Assembly (NCBI GenBank): GCA_029204045.2
Contig: CM055061.1
Location: 42,494,977-42,558,976 of the forward strand
DNA: 64,000 nucleotides
Reading direction: 5' to 3'
From: Tillandsia leiboldiana
Lineage: Eukaryota; Streptophyta; Magnoliopsida; Poales; Bromeliaceae
Shown: in pieces, positions 11,428 through 23,115 of the stretch
Layout of the letters: the number at the start of each line of letters is the position of its first letter
Position numbering within the stretch: position 1 is the stretch's first letter
The notes under the pieces: model-generated
Databases searched by the model: none
What the model was told of the DNA's origin: nothing
What the model saw: only the letters and a program-made list of their open reading frames with translations
Program-made: the position numbers and the translations under genes

Positions 11428-11820
11428 GATACTTTACTCGTGTGGGTCGCTCCCCTCGGGTGCCACACCGGAGTGTGCGATCGGACGGTTAGAGTTGCCG
11501 ATCTGTACTTACTTTTGGGTGCGATCGGACGGTTAGAGTTGCCGATCTGTTACTCACTTTTGGGTGCGATCGGACGGTTAGAGTTGCTGATCTGTTACTC
11601 ACTTTTGGTTGCGATCGGACGGTAATAGTTGCCGATCTGTTACCTAGGAGTCCTTGAGACTCCTATCCCTGATACTTTACTCGTGTGGGTCGCTCCCCTC
11701 GGGTGCCACTCCGGAGTGTGCGATCGGACGGTTAGAGTTGCCGATCTGTTACTTACTTTTGGTTGCGATCGGACGGTAATAGTTGCCGATCTGTTACCTA
11801 AGAGTCCTTGAGACTCCTAT
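11428..11820 (+). repeat. Tandem 45-bp repeats and a larger duplication in B1 LTR
   Basis: Four copies of a roughly 45-bp unit (GCGATCGGACGGTTAGAGTTGCC) lie at about 11475-11665, with two more at 11715-11815. The block starting TACTTTACTCGTGTGGG is also duplicated (11430 and 11674). The array stops at the solo B insertion at 11821. Confidence 0.88.
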
Positions 11821-14800
11821 TATGAGGACCTAGATCCCCACGACGAGATTACTGGTTGACCAGCAGCTCCTGGTGGCCTATGTGGCATGTCGGTGGTATT
11901 TGTGCACCTATTGTACACTAATTATGGACTCGGTGTGTGTAGTGGATCACGAGAGTAGTCTGATGACCCCGTCGGATGCTTAGAAGTGGTTTCGCGCGCT
12001 ATGGATATTAAAATTGGACTCCGCGCGAAGTTTGGATCAAGGAACATCTTTTCGGATGCCTTCGGTAATTTTTAGGGTTGGAATTTGGCAAAATGGACTT
12101 CGGATTTGGATTCAGCGCGCGAAAACGATGAAAATGGACTATTCACTTGCATTTTTCGGAGTCCGAATGATTCGGCACGTTTTTCGAGGCAAGGGTACTG
12201 TTCCGTCCGGCGGCAGCGGCGGCGGGCAGCGGCGGCTGGCGGAGGAGCGCGGCGGCGGGGTGAGGCACAGCCGCTCGGTCCACCGGGCGAGGCGTGCACC
12301 AGGGGCTTGGACGCGTGGCGGCCCCGGAGTGGCGGGCGCACGAGCGCGCGGTCTACGGGGAGTGCGGCCTGGTGCATGGACCGGGCGGGGCCACGTGGAG
12401 GCCACTGATTGGCCGGTCAACGTGCACGCGGTCCACGAAACAGGTGCAGGCCGCCTCGGGGCGCGTGCGTGCAGGGTGGCAGGCGGCGGCGCAGGCGCGC
12501 ACGTGGGCGCGGTCCGGGGCTGAGTGCGGTCCACGCGTCGGCATCTCCGCGCGCCACGTGTCGAGCAGCGGATGGCCGGTGTGGCTGTCCGCTGTTCGGG
12601 TGCGACGTGGCAGGCCATGGGTGTTTCGGGCGGCTACAGTGTTGGGCCTGGCCCAACACTATTCACGCCCGATTCTGCTTGCGCCCGGAAATTTTGGCCC
12701 AAAAGCCCATTTTCGGGATTTTTCGGGTGGGCGTATAAATAGGCCCTTTGCACTGCCCTTTTCGGGCTTTTCCCGAGCTCTCCGGCCTGAGGGCCCTTCA
12801 CCAAATTTGTTTCTCACCTTGTCGCGCATCTTGTGGAGGAAGCTCGGAATTTTTGGAAGGCGCGGCGTCGACGACTTCGGCATCGTGGCACAGAGCGACA
12901 TATTTTCATCGCAGGCCCGTTATCGTCGCAGTTTGGTATGAGAGGTCCACAGAGCCACCCCGATAATATTTTTGGATGATTTTCATGGCGTCGGATTCAC
13001 GAGAGGTAGATCTACATTTCTTGTATTGTCCACTTTTCTCAGATTTGAGCTCTGTTTTGGGTTCCGGGTATGTTTTTAACCCTCCTTACCGTTGATGGAA
13101 ATTCTGGACAGCACCATCTTGCCGGATTTTTATCTCCGCAACCGGGCATCGGATGGAGACGAGCCTCTGGACATTTTTAATCTACTCGACGCGAGGATTT
13201 CCACAGTATTTTTCTTGGATTTTTCTGAGGCTTTTCCGGAGGTATACTTTTCTCCCTTTATCTGTACAAGAGTTTACAGATGTGTGGTTGTGTGTTTGTG
13301 AGCGCCTTGTATTGTGGAATTTGTAACTCGGCCTACGGGGCTCAGAATTTGACGTGCAGGTACTCGTTTCGAAGGTATCGACGCGACGATCGCGACAGTA
13401 TTTATTTTGGAATTTTCTGATTTCTCGCTACAGGTGAAATAATTACATCTTTGGGACTAATTTTTAGACTGTGTGTACTTGGTTAAATTTTTGAATAAAA
13501 GTGTAATGTTGGGCCTTATTGTTGTACCCAGGGGTGTTTGCAAGTGTTGCTGGACCCGTTGGATCTGCAGACTTTGATTTCGGGGTACTTTCAGCTGTTT
13601 GGAGCTGAGGCTTTCGCGACGTGCACCGAGGATGCAGTTTCGGCAGAATTTGGACTGTGAGCGTCTGCACACTTCACCGACTTCGGCTTTGCCTGCGGAA
13701 AGCGCTTCAGGTGGGTGCTTTGTTTCCAGAACCGGTGGACGGTTCTCTAATTCTGTATGTTAGGATGCATGCATGTTTAGGGTACATGATTTATGTTGTA
13801 AGGTAGGAAAGCTTGATAATTGTATAACTGATTGCAAGAATAGTTTTTATGAGGTATACTGAGGACTTGCATGATTTGGACATCTATGTTGATGAATAGT
13901 GTAAGCTTACCTAGGATAATATTACCCTATGAGATTATGTGACATGCCATGTTAGCACATAGCTGTTTATATGATTGGTTTATGCGCTAGGGCAGGATTA
14001 TGTAGCTATGTGCAGATTTTACTCTGAGGAGTTGTTATGGATCGAGGATTATGGACAGGTGTAGGCATTGATGATTTTGGCATGTGATTCACTTTCTTAT
14101 ATCTTTCTTGAGGACAAATGCATGCTTGTATGGTCATATAGTTAGGCCACCTTTTGTTCCTACACTACTTATTGGAACTTGACTTAGGAGAAACCATGCT
14201 TTTCCTTTCTCCTTCTTGTTAGTCAGGTGATCTGTGTTGCTCGGGTTTGAGCAGGGGTCTGGATAGTGTAGTTGGGACTTCGTGTCTGGGATAGGTTGGA
14301 TTAGTTGTTGGGCTTTGCGGCAACCGCGGATATTGGGCGGTTGACCGGATGCTTATCTATGCACCAGATTGGGTATCAGTTTTCTCTAGTGGATGGAGTT
14401 TCCCACTTATCGTTTAGTTGCATCCGATTGAGGTCGGGTCTTTCCTTGGTGGTTGAGTTTTCCCACTTTGATCAGATTTGTGATCAAAGTCCTGCTATAC
14501 TGAGATACTGTTACTGAGATACTGTTACAGAGATACTTGTTACTGAGATACTTTACTCGTGTGGGTCGCTCCCCTCGACTGCCACTCCGGAGGTAGGCTT
14601 TTCGGACCCAGCCTTGTGTGCCGGTCTGATACTTATTTTGGGATGCGAGCCGTGCGGGCCGATCCCGCGGTTTCGAGCCTTGTGTGCAGATTCCGCTGAG
14701 CAGGTAATGCCAGTTTTACTGGTAGCACTAGATTGGGTTTATTACAGATATTTGCCTTTCTTGTTTCACTCGTGTCAGGGGGACCGAGTGGAGTCTAGTA

Positions 14801-15812
14801 GCTGTGTTTAGACCAGTGCTAGTGTTGTTGGGATCCATTTGGGGACTGTGGTCCCGAGGTCTTTGTGAGTTGTTGACCGTTGTGCGAGAGGCTTGGTGAT
14901 CTTGAGTTTATCCATTCTGAGAGAGAGAGCGTGGATTTTGACTATAGCCTGCATGAGCCACTACTCGGTAGCGAGTTAGTCCGTTTGGACGCCCTACGTA
15001 ATTCCTGCCCGTCAGCGGGAGGAGGTTGTAGGTGGGCGCAGGTTTGACTGGACCCGATGTGGCAGTCAGCTCGATTGGGTCGATTGAGCACCTCGTGTGC
15101 GAGTGTTGCATATATTTATCAGGGTTTTCCCCTTTTGAGCATTTAGTTAGAGGCATGGTAGCTGTTGAGAGTCTCCAGCTTTCCTATTTCAGTCTTTACT
15201 GTTTTGGTTATCTTATGCCTCTAGTGGACTTAGTGGGCAGATCGTCGGGCCTGGTGGCGGTACCCACTGAGGACTCCCTTTTTAGGTGTAGTTCTCACAC
15301 CCGTTGGGGGTTTTCCCCCTCCCTTTCTTTCCTCTCCTTTGTTTTGCAGAGTCTTAGCGGGTGTTGCGGATTCTGTGGTTGTTGTTCGAGGCGAGGCAGT
15401 CGCGTGCTAGATCCCTACCCGTCATTTGAGAGTAGCGGTACCCCCTTCAGAGGAGATCATCAGTAGATTAGTTTGTTTCATTTTTCTCTTTTGAGAGACT
15501 GTTGTAGTGAGGATATTATGTATTGAGAGACTGTACACTGTTGTATTTATTGGAGTTACCTCCCGGTTGGGTTCAGAGCTTGTATTTAAGGACATTGTAT
15601 TATTATTATTCTTTTGGGAGGCGGACATTGTTGTATTATTTCCAGTTGTACAGTGATTGATTTTAGTTATACAGCAGATTTTTATTTATAGCTCTGATAT
15701 CTGTTAGCTGTAGTACTTTTCTTGCAGGTAGGACGCTTCGCTTATGTAGGTTGGCATAGGTGGCGGATCTGTTGGCGATCCCGGGTCGCAGTTTCGACCC
15801 CGGGGCGTGACA
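11821..15812 (+). mobile_element. Solo LTR of family B (3992 bp) with TSD CCTAT
   Basis: CCTAT flanks it at 11816-11820 and 15813-15817. It starts TATGAGGACCTAGATCCCC, where other B LTRs start TGTGAGGACC, so the usual terminal TG is TA here. It ends CGGGGCGTGACA. There is no internal domain. It sits in the same orientation inside the older B1 LTR, a B-in-B nesting. It carries a GC-rich U3, a TATA box at 12734, a candidate donor CTTCAG|GTGGGT near 13710 and a conserved TTTTCTTGCAG|GTAGGACGC near the end. Confidence 0.93.
12734..12740 (+). promoter_or_regulatory. TATA box of solo B LTR
   Basis: TATAAAT lies in GGGCGTATAAATAGGCCC, directly after a GC-rich region containing CACGTG and the imperfect palindrome GTTGGGCCTGGCCCAACAC. 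The position corresponds to 6522 in the B1 LTR. Confidence 0.65.
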
Positions 15813-16853
15813 CCTATCCCTTATCGGTGTTATGCATTGGCCATCATACCCGATTCGTCAGGCACAGCAGGCAGTACCAGTATTTCTGGCGTCACTAGAT
15901 TGGGTTTATTACAGATGTTTACTTTACTGTTACACTCGTGTCGGGGGGACCGAGTGGAGTCTAGTAGCCGTGTTTAGACCAGTGCTAGTGTTGTTGGGAA
16001 CCGGTTGGGGATCGACGGTTGTCCCAAGGTCATTGTGAGTTGTTGACCGTTGTACGAGAGGCGTAGCAGGCATAGCAGGCATAGCAGGCAGTGCCAGTGA
16101 TTACCGGTCCATCGATTGGGTCGATTGTGCACTTCATGTGCTAGGGGTTGCATACCATTCTTTGGTTCTCCCCTTTTGGGCTTTTAGATAGAGGCATGAT
16201 AGCTGTTGAGAGTCTCCAGCTTCCTTATTTCCGTCTTTACGGCTTTGGTTAGTTTTTGTCTCTTGAGGACTTAGTGGGCAGACCGTCGGGTCTGGCGATG
16301 GTACCCACTGAGAACTCCCTTTTTGGTGTAGTTCTCACACCCTTTGGGGTTTTTCCCCTCCTTTTTCCTACCTCTCCTTTGTTTTGCAGAGTCTTAGCGG
16401 GTGTTGCTGATTCTGCGGTTGTTGATCGAGGCGAGGGAGTCGCGAGCTAGATCCCTACCCATCGTTGGAGAGTAGCGGTACCCCTTCAGAGGAGATTGTC
16501 AGTAGACTAGTTGTTTTATTTTTCCTCTTTTGAGAGACTGATGTAGTGAGGATATATTATGTATCGGGAGACTGTACACTGTTGTATTTATTGGGGATAC
16601 CTCCCTGTCGAGCTATGAGTTTTGTATCTGAGGATATTGTACGATTATCATTTTTGGGAGGTGGACATTGTTGTATTATTTCCAGTTGTACAGTGATTGA
16701 TTTTAGTTTTACAGCAGTTTTATCTTATAGCTCTGATATTTGTTTGCTGTAGTACTTTTCTTGCAGGTAGGACGCTTCGCCTATGCGGGGTTTGGCATAG
16801 GTGGCGGATCTGTTGGCGAGCCCGGGTCGCAGTTTCGACCCCGGGGCGTGACA
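15813..16853 (+). other. B1 LTR final segment, non-coding
   Basis: This is the end of the B1 LTR after the solo B insertion. It closely parallels the last kilobase of the inserted B LTR, including GTTTTGCAGAGTCTTAGC, TTTTCTTGCAGGTAGGACGC and the terminal CGGGGCGTGACA. No gene is seen. Confidence 0.85.
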
Positions 16854-18650
16854 TAAATAAACATAGCTAAGTCAGAGAACCCTCCACGACTAAATCTACT
16901 AATGCCCAACCCATGATCTAGAGTAAACCAATCGACTTCCATGAAGGGCCGAATATTCCGAAAGACTGACACCTACAACCAATATCAAACAAGAACAGGC
17001 CGCAGGCACAGCCGCCCGTAGCTTTCGACCCAACAATGGAATCAGTCCTCAATCTCTCACATAAAAGGCCCGAAAATTCTGAAAGACTGACGCCTATAAC
17101 CCAAATCAAGTAAGAACAGGTTGCAGGCACAGCCGCCCGTAGCTTCCGCCCCCGAAGTGAAACAAATGCTCAATCTCTCATAACACTAGAAACTCATCCC
17201 ACAGGGCTCTAAAAATTCGCTCGGCCCCCTGGCACGAGGATACATGCATCCCGAACTACCTGGACCATCCATAATGCTCTCGATATTTTAAAACACTTTA
17301 AAATTAGAGTTTAACTTAAAACCAGTTACAGAAATTTTATGAATGTCCAGATGCATCCCGAATGTCAAGAAAATATGCAGTCTAGTGTCAAATCATCTCT
17401 AGATCATGCTAAAAATATCTAGGGCTCAGGATTGTCTTTCTGTAATTTTCTAAACAACTATCAGATTTACCAGCTACAATAATAGATAAGCTAGACATGC
17501 TATACATGCATACAATAGCATTAGAAGGCATTCCATACATCTTGAAGAATTTCCAACCCACCTAAATTGCTTTCTGTAGGCAAAGCCGAAGTCGGTGAAG
17601 TGCAAGCTCGCTCACTGCCAAAATATACCAAAACAGCCCCTCGGCACCCCGGGTCGCGCGCAACTCTGCCGAAAGTCCAAGGGAGACCTCCAAGAGCTCC
17701 CAGCACACACGTACACAGCCCCTGCTGCTCTACGGCACTCGCAACACCCAGCTACTCCACCCAACACAGGGAATGAGAAAAAGATGGAAAAGAAAGCCAT
17801 TCACAGCTCAAAATCCAAAATTCTGAGAAAACCATGAAAACTCGGAAAGCACCGCACTCACCTCTAATGCCGCATCCGCGCGCGCGAGCTCCAACAAGTT
17901 TTCCCCAACAGGACAAGCTCCCAGCTGTGCTCACCAACGGAACTCGAAGCTTCAGCGCGAAGAAGAACTCCACCAAGAACTCAATCTGCTAGCTCCTCTC
18001 TTCCTCACTCTCACTCATTCTCTCTTTCTTTCTCTTTCTCATTCCCTGGTTCCAACCACGAAGAGAGGAGGAGGATGATGGTCTATATATCGTACAAGAG
18101 GGGGTAGCTGGGATGGCTGGGTGAAAATACCAAAAAGCCCCCACATAAAATAGGAATTTACCTTACTGCCCCCAAGTTCTGGAGGCTGAGTACCGGTACC
18201 CGAGCTCCCGTACCGGTACCCAAGCACAAATTTCCACTCCCGAGAACCAATTATGCCTAGACTAACACTGGGTTCCGGTACCCTATCCGGCGTTCCGGTA
18301 CTCAATACATTTGGGAACTGGCGTACCGGTACACACCACTCAGTACCGGTACCCAGGGACTTAGAAATATTCCTGCTGATTTACCCAACTGAAGCTCTCT
18401 GTCGGATCCTCGAGCAATTCGTTCCGGTACCCATCCTCGCGTACCGGTACGCAATGCCCCAAAATGCAGATTCAAGCTGAGGCTTCCAATTCCGACGCCG
18501 TCAACTCACTTTTCGATCCGGAGGCTCCCGCGTCGATCCGAAACGACCCGAACTCAAGCGTAATCATATTCTGAACCTACTGCGGGCGGTTTCACCGCAC
18601 CACACTATCCTGCGGAGTCGGTGCACTACACGAGGCCCCGGTACTCTACA
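16854..18650 (-). mobile_element. Part of a family C LTR, minus strand
   Basis: The right end at 18650 is the LTR start: read on the minus strand it is TGTAGAGTACCGGGG, matching the C LTR start at 23116. It shares ACCGGTACC-type motifs (18190-18440 here, 23395-23430 there) and the block around 17560-17600 that matches 24020-24060. The rest of the LTR is missing on the left because element B1 is inserted there. It is either a solo LTR or the 5' LTR of a minus-strand C element. The expected TSD is TACAA at 18651; its partner is outside the window. Confidence 0.8.
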
Positions 18651-19382
18651 TACAAAGCCTTCCAATACCTGAATGGAAATGGGATCGAGTGACCATGGAC
18701 TTTAATGTTGGATTGCCGAGGTCACGGAGTGGAGCTGATGCTATTTGGGTGATTATGGATCGATTGACCAAATCAGCCCATTTTCTGCCGATACAGTCGA
18801 GTTGGACTCTGGAGAGATTAGCACAGTTGTACCTGGATGAGATCGTGAGGCTGCATGGGGTACCAGCCTCGATTGTGTCTGATAGGGACTCGAGGTTCAC
18901 TTCGTATTTCTGGAGGAGCCTGCAGACAGCCTTGGGGACCCAGCTTCATTTCAGCACTGCCTTTCACCCACAGATTGATGGACAGTTTGAGCGGACCATT
19001 CAGACTCTTGAGGATATGTTGACAGCATGTGTCCTGAGCTTTAGCGGCAGCTGGGATCGACATTTGAGATTGGCCGAGTTTGCGTACAATAAAAGCTTCC
19101 AAGCGAGCATTCAGATGGCGCCCTATGAAGCATTGTATGGACGGAAATGCCGATCGCCATTATTTTGGAGTGACGTGGGTGAAAGGAAGACCTTGGGGAC
19201 TGACTTGCTTGTGGAAGCTGAAGAAAAGGTCAAGGTCATTCGGCGACATTTGGTGACCGCCCAGAGCCGGCAAAAGAGTTATGCCGATAGGAGGCGGCGA
19301 GACTTAGAGTTTTAGGCTGGTGATCATGTGTTTCTGAAAGTCTCGCCCTCCCGAGGGATACGCCGTTTTGGAGTGCGCGGGA

Positions 19383-22300
19383 TGTCACGCCCCGGGGTCG
19401 AAACTGCGACCCGGGCTCGCCAACAGATCCGCCGCCTATACAAAACCTCGCATAGGCGAAGCGTCCAACCTGCAAGAAAAGGTGCTATAGCTAATAGATA
19501 TCAGAGCTATAAATAAAAATCTGCTATAAAACTAAAAGCAACCACTGTACAACTGGAAATAATACAATAGTATCCATCTCCCATAAAAGATAATCATACA
19601 AGTCCTCAGATACAATAATCCAAAACTCAACAGGGAGATATCTCCAATAAAACATCAGTGTATAGGCTCTCAATACATATCATATCCTCACTGCATCAGT
19701 CTCTCAAAAGAGGAAATAAAATAACTAATCTACTGAAGATCTTCTCTGAAGGGGTACCGCTACTCTCCAACGACGGGTAGGGATCTAGCTCGCGACTCCC
19801 TCGCCTCGATCAACAACCGCAGAATTAGCAACACCCGCTAAGACTCTGCAAAACAAAGGAGAGAAAAGAAAAAGGAGGGGGAAAACCCCCAATGGGTGTG
19901 AGAACTACACCAAAAAGGAAGTTCTCAGTGGGTACCACCGCCAGGCCCGACGATCTGCCCACTAAGTCCACTAGAGGCATAAAAGCAGGACTGAATCACT
20001 ACAATGCCTAAGTGATAAGTATCATAAAAGCTGGACTGGATCACTACAATGCCTAAGTGGAACAAATCCCTCCACTAAAGAAAACCCCGATCCCATATCT
20101 GATGCATAAGTAAATATCCGGTCAACCGCCCAAAAGCCGCGGTTGCCACCAAACCCTGCCGACTACAATCAAGTCCCATAACCGACCTCCGGTCTACCGC
20201 CCAAAGTCCGCGGTCGCCGCTAAACCCTGCCAACCACAATCCAGCACAACCCGTCCCTGACACCATCGTCCCGGCTACACTACCCCAAACCCCTGCTCAC
20301 ACCCGAGCAACACAGACCGCCTGACTAACAAAGAAGGAGAAAGGAATAACATGGTTTCTCCTAAGTCAAGTTCCAATAAGTAGTGTAGCAGTAAGAGATG
20401 GCCTAACTATATGTCCATACAAGCATGCATTTGTCCTCAAGGAAGAATAAAGATGAGATAACGAATAGTAGCATCAACTAGAAATAACCGCATGCCCGAA
20501 AATCAAAGATGAACTACCCATGTCCATAATCCATGAAAACTCCTCAGAGTAATTTTCGCACATAGATAAATCATCCTACTCTATCGAGTAAATCCAATCC
20601 CATGAAAGTCTATGTGTTAACCTGACATGCTACTAACTTGCTACTATAATAAATCGATCTCGCAAAATGATGCCCAAAAATAATCAAACATGATCTCCAT
20701 CTCATCTAGTGTCTAATAACCACAACCATCCACCATATGCTATATCTTAATTCCTTTAAATCATGTACAATATACAAGTAAGCATTAAACACATGATCAA
20801 GACCATTTCCATGCTTACATCTCAAATCTATTAATTGTACATTTAATCATGCATGCATTCTAACATATAGAATTAGAGAACCGTCCACTGGTTCTGGGGA
20901 CAAAGCAACCCAGCTGAAATGCTTTCTGCAAGCAAAGCTGAAGTCGGTGAAGAGGGTGGCCACTTGCTAACAAAATCTGTTGAACCTGCATCCTCGGTAC
21001 ATGTCGCGCAAGCCTCGGCTCCAAACAACATCACCCCAACAATGCAACACCACAACAATCAACATCACAACACAAACTATACCCCAAACATACACCAATA
21101 GCATTGCTATTTTTCCCAAACAGCACAAAGAAGGGCATTTCTCACCTCCAAGCAGTGCTCCAAAAATCCTAGAAAAATCACGGTTGCGATTCTCGCGACG
21201 AGTAGCCCCAAAACGAGTATTTAAATTTTTCATTCCGACACCTGTAGGCCAAGAAACAAATACAACAACGTCGGAAGCCAATCAATCCACAACCTGCAAA
21301 AAGTGCGGGAAACAACCCCAAAGAAGCTTAAATCTCACCTTCGAAGAGTTCTCAGAAAAATCCAACAAAAATACGGGTGCGTTCCTCTCGAAGCATTGAT
21401 ATCAATCGAGTCCTTAAACGCCTCATTCCGATGCCGGTAGGCCGAGAAATCCCAACATTACTCCACCACTGTCCCGTACCTTGCAGCATTACAAAGGGGT
21501 CAGAAAACACCTCGGGAACTATGCCAAAAACTCGAAATGCGGAGAAGTGATCAACACAGAAATCGAAGCCTTACCTCTCGTGATTGCGCTGCCGCAAAAA
21601 TCGGCTCAAAATTCTATCGGGGTGATCCGGTGTGTCTCGCGGACTGAAGAGCGACGGTAATAGCCAAAAATCCAAGGTGCGTCGATGTGCGCCGCGTGGC
21701 AGAAAACGTCGATGTCGTGGCCTCCAAAAATGCGCAAGATCCATCAAAGGGTAAAGGACACAGTGTGGAAGATCTCTGCTATAGGAGGGCTCCTAGAGAA
21801 ACCAAAATCCCGCACAAGGGGCACCCATAGCATATTTATAGGCTGAAATCCGGACCAAAAATACACTTCCTGATGCATTTTCCGGGCACCCGAAATTTCC
21901 GGGCGCAAACAGTGCCGAAGATCCAAGCCGTCCATCGCGCGCCCGAATTGCTGTGGTTGCGCCACGTAACCGCAAAACAGGCTACAGCCGATCCAGCCAT
22001 CAACCATGCGCCGCGTGGCCTGCCGCGGACGCAGACGCGTGGCGCGCCCGAGCGCGGGAAACGGCGGTCAACGCGCGCCCACGTGCGCGCCTGCGCCCTC
22101 TGCACGCACGCGCCCCGAGGCCGGCCGCACCCGCTCCGTGGACTGAGTCCACTGCACCGACCAATCCACTGCGGCCACGTGTCCCAAGGCAAACCAACAG
22201 GAATACGACACGTGGCACGACACTCCCGTGCACCGCGCGCCTGCCCGCTCGCCCCCGCCCACTCCGGCGCCTGCCCGCGCTCGCGCCGCCGCACTCCGCC

Positions 22301-22696
22301 GCTGCCCGCCGCCGGAATAGTACACTAACCTCGAAATCCGTGCACGGGCATCCGTGCTCCGAAAAATACAAATACGTAGTCTATTTTCATCGTTTTCGCG
22401 TGCTGAATCCAAATCCGCTGTCCGTTTTGCCAAATTCCAATCCTCAAATTTTCCGAAGGTATCCAGATAAGTGTTCTTAATCCAAATTTCACACAGAGTC
22501 CAATTCTGATGTCCGTTTCGCGCGAATCCACTTCTAAACATTCGACGGGGTCATCCGATTACCCACGTGATCCATTCTAAGCCCTGAGTCCATCACTTGT
22601 GTCCAATTGGTGCACAAACACCGCCGACACACCACATAGGCCTCCATAAGCTGCTGATCAACCAGTAATCTCATCGCGGGGATCCGAGTCCTCACA
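19383..22696 (-). mobile_element. Solo LTR of family B (3314 bp, minus strand) with TSD CGGGA
   Basis: The plus strand begins TGTCACGCCCCGGGG and ends GTCCTCACA. On its own strand it starts TGTGAGGACTCGGATCCCC. CGGGA is at 19378-19382 and 22697-22701. The pol reading frame of the host element continues exactly across the insertion. TATA (TATAAATAT on the minus strand) is at 21832-21840. It is about 0.7 kb shorter than other B LTRs, so it carries internal deletions. Confidence 0.93.
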
Positions 22697-23103
22697 CGGG
22701 AAGCTCAGTCCGCGGTTCATTGGCCCGTTTGAGGTGTTAGAGCGCATTGGACCTGTTGCTTACCGAGTTGCGCTACCGCCATGTTTGGCAGGCACCCATG
22801 ATGTATTTCACGTATCCGTCCTGAGGAAGTATGTTTTTTTATCCCTCGCATGTTTTGGACTTCACTTCCTTGGAGTTGGACGAGGATTTGAGCTATCAGG
22901 AGCAACCGATGCGAATTCTTGCCCGGGAGACAAAAGAATTGCGCAATCGGGTCATACCTTTTGTGAAGGTCCTGTGGAGCCATCATGATGAGTGAGAGGC
23001 CACCTGGGAGCCTGAGGATGAGTTGAGGATTTCCTGCCCCATTTATTTGAGACACCCTCCTGAGATTTGGATTCTATTTGGTTTTGAGGATGAAACCCGT
23101 TTA

Positions 23104-23115
23104 AAGAGGGGAGGA
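23104..23115 (+). other. Polypurine tract of C element
   Basis: AAGAGGGGAGGA is immediately followed by the LTR start TGTAGAGTACC. It marks the 3' end of the C internal region. Confidence 0.82.

Larger units (their letters stand above)
1776..16853 (+). mobile_element. 3' LTR of Ty3/gypsy element B1, split by three solo LTRs
   Basis: The LTR runs from TGTGAAGAACC after the polypurine tract to ...CGGGGCGTGACA at 16853. Its own pieces are 1776-2339, 6171-8067, 11292-11820 and 15813-16853. Together, with one TSD copy removed per insertion, they total about 4.0 kb, matching the intact 4052-bp B LTR at 45751-49802. The insertions are 2340-6170, 8068-11291 and 11821-15812. The next five bases after the LTR are TAAAT, the expected target duplication, but the partner lies outside the window. 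Three later insertions mark this as an old copy. Confidence 0.9.
18651..23115 (+). pseudogene. pol: Broken Ty3/gypsy pol (integrase to C-terminus) of a family C element
   Basis: The gene is in two pieces, 18651-19382 and 22697-23115, split by a solo LTR with TSD CGGGA. The first piece has an integrase core. In the 208-codon frame at 18689-19315 the catalytic residues are D4 (TMDF), D65 (VSDRDS) and E101 (GQFERT), giving exact D-D35E spacing. A TAG at 19313-19315 stands where relatives have Gln in EFQAGDHV. The second piece continues FIGPFEVLERIGPVAYR and ...DVFHVSVLRKYVF, then loses frame in a T-run near 22833. It has a TGA at 22993-22995 (from CGA, a C-to-T change) and ends at FGFEDET. The start and earlier domains lie to the left beyond the nested elements. 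Integrase would insert cDNA into chromatin; this copy cannot make a full protein. Confidence 0.88.
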
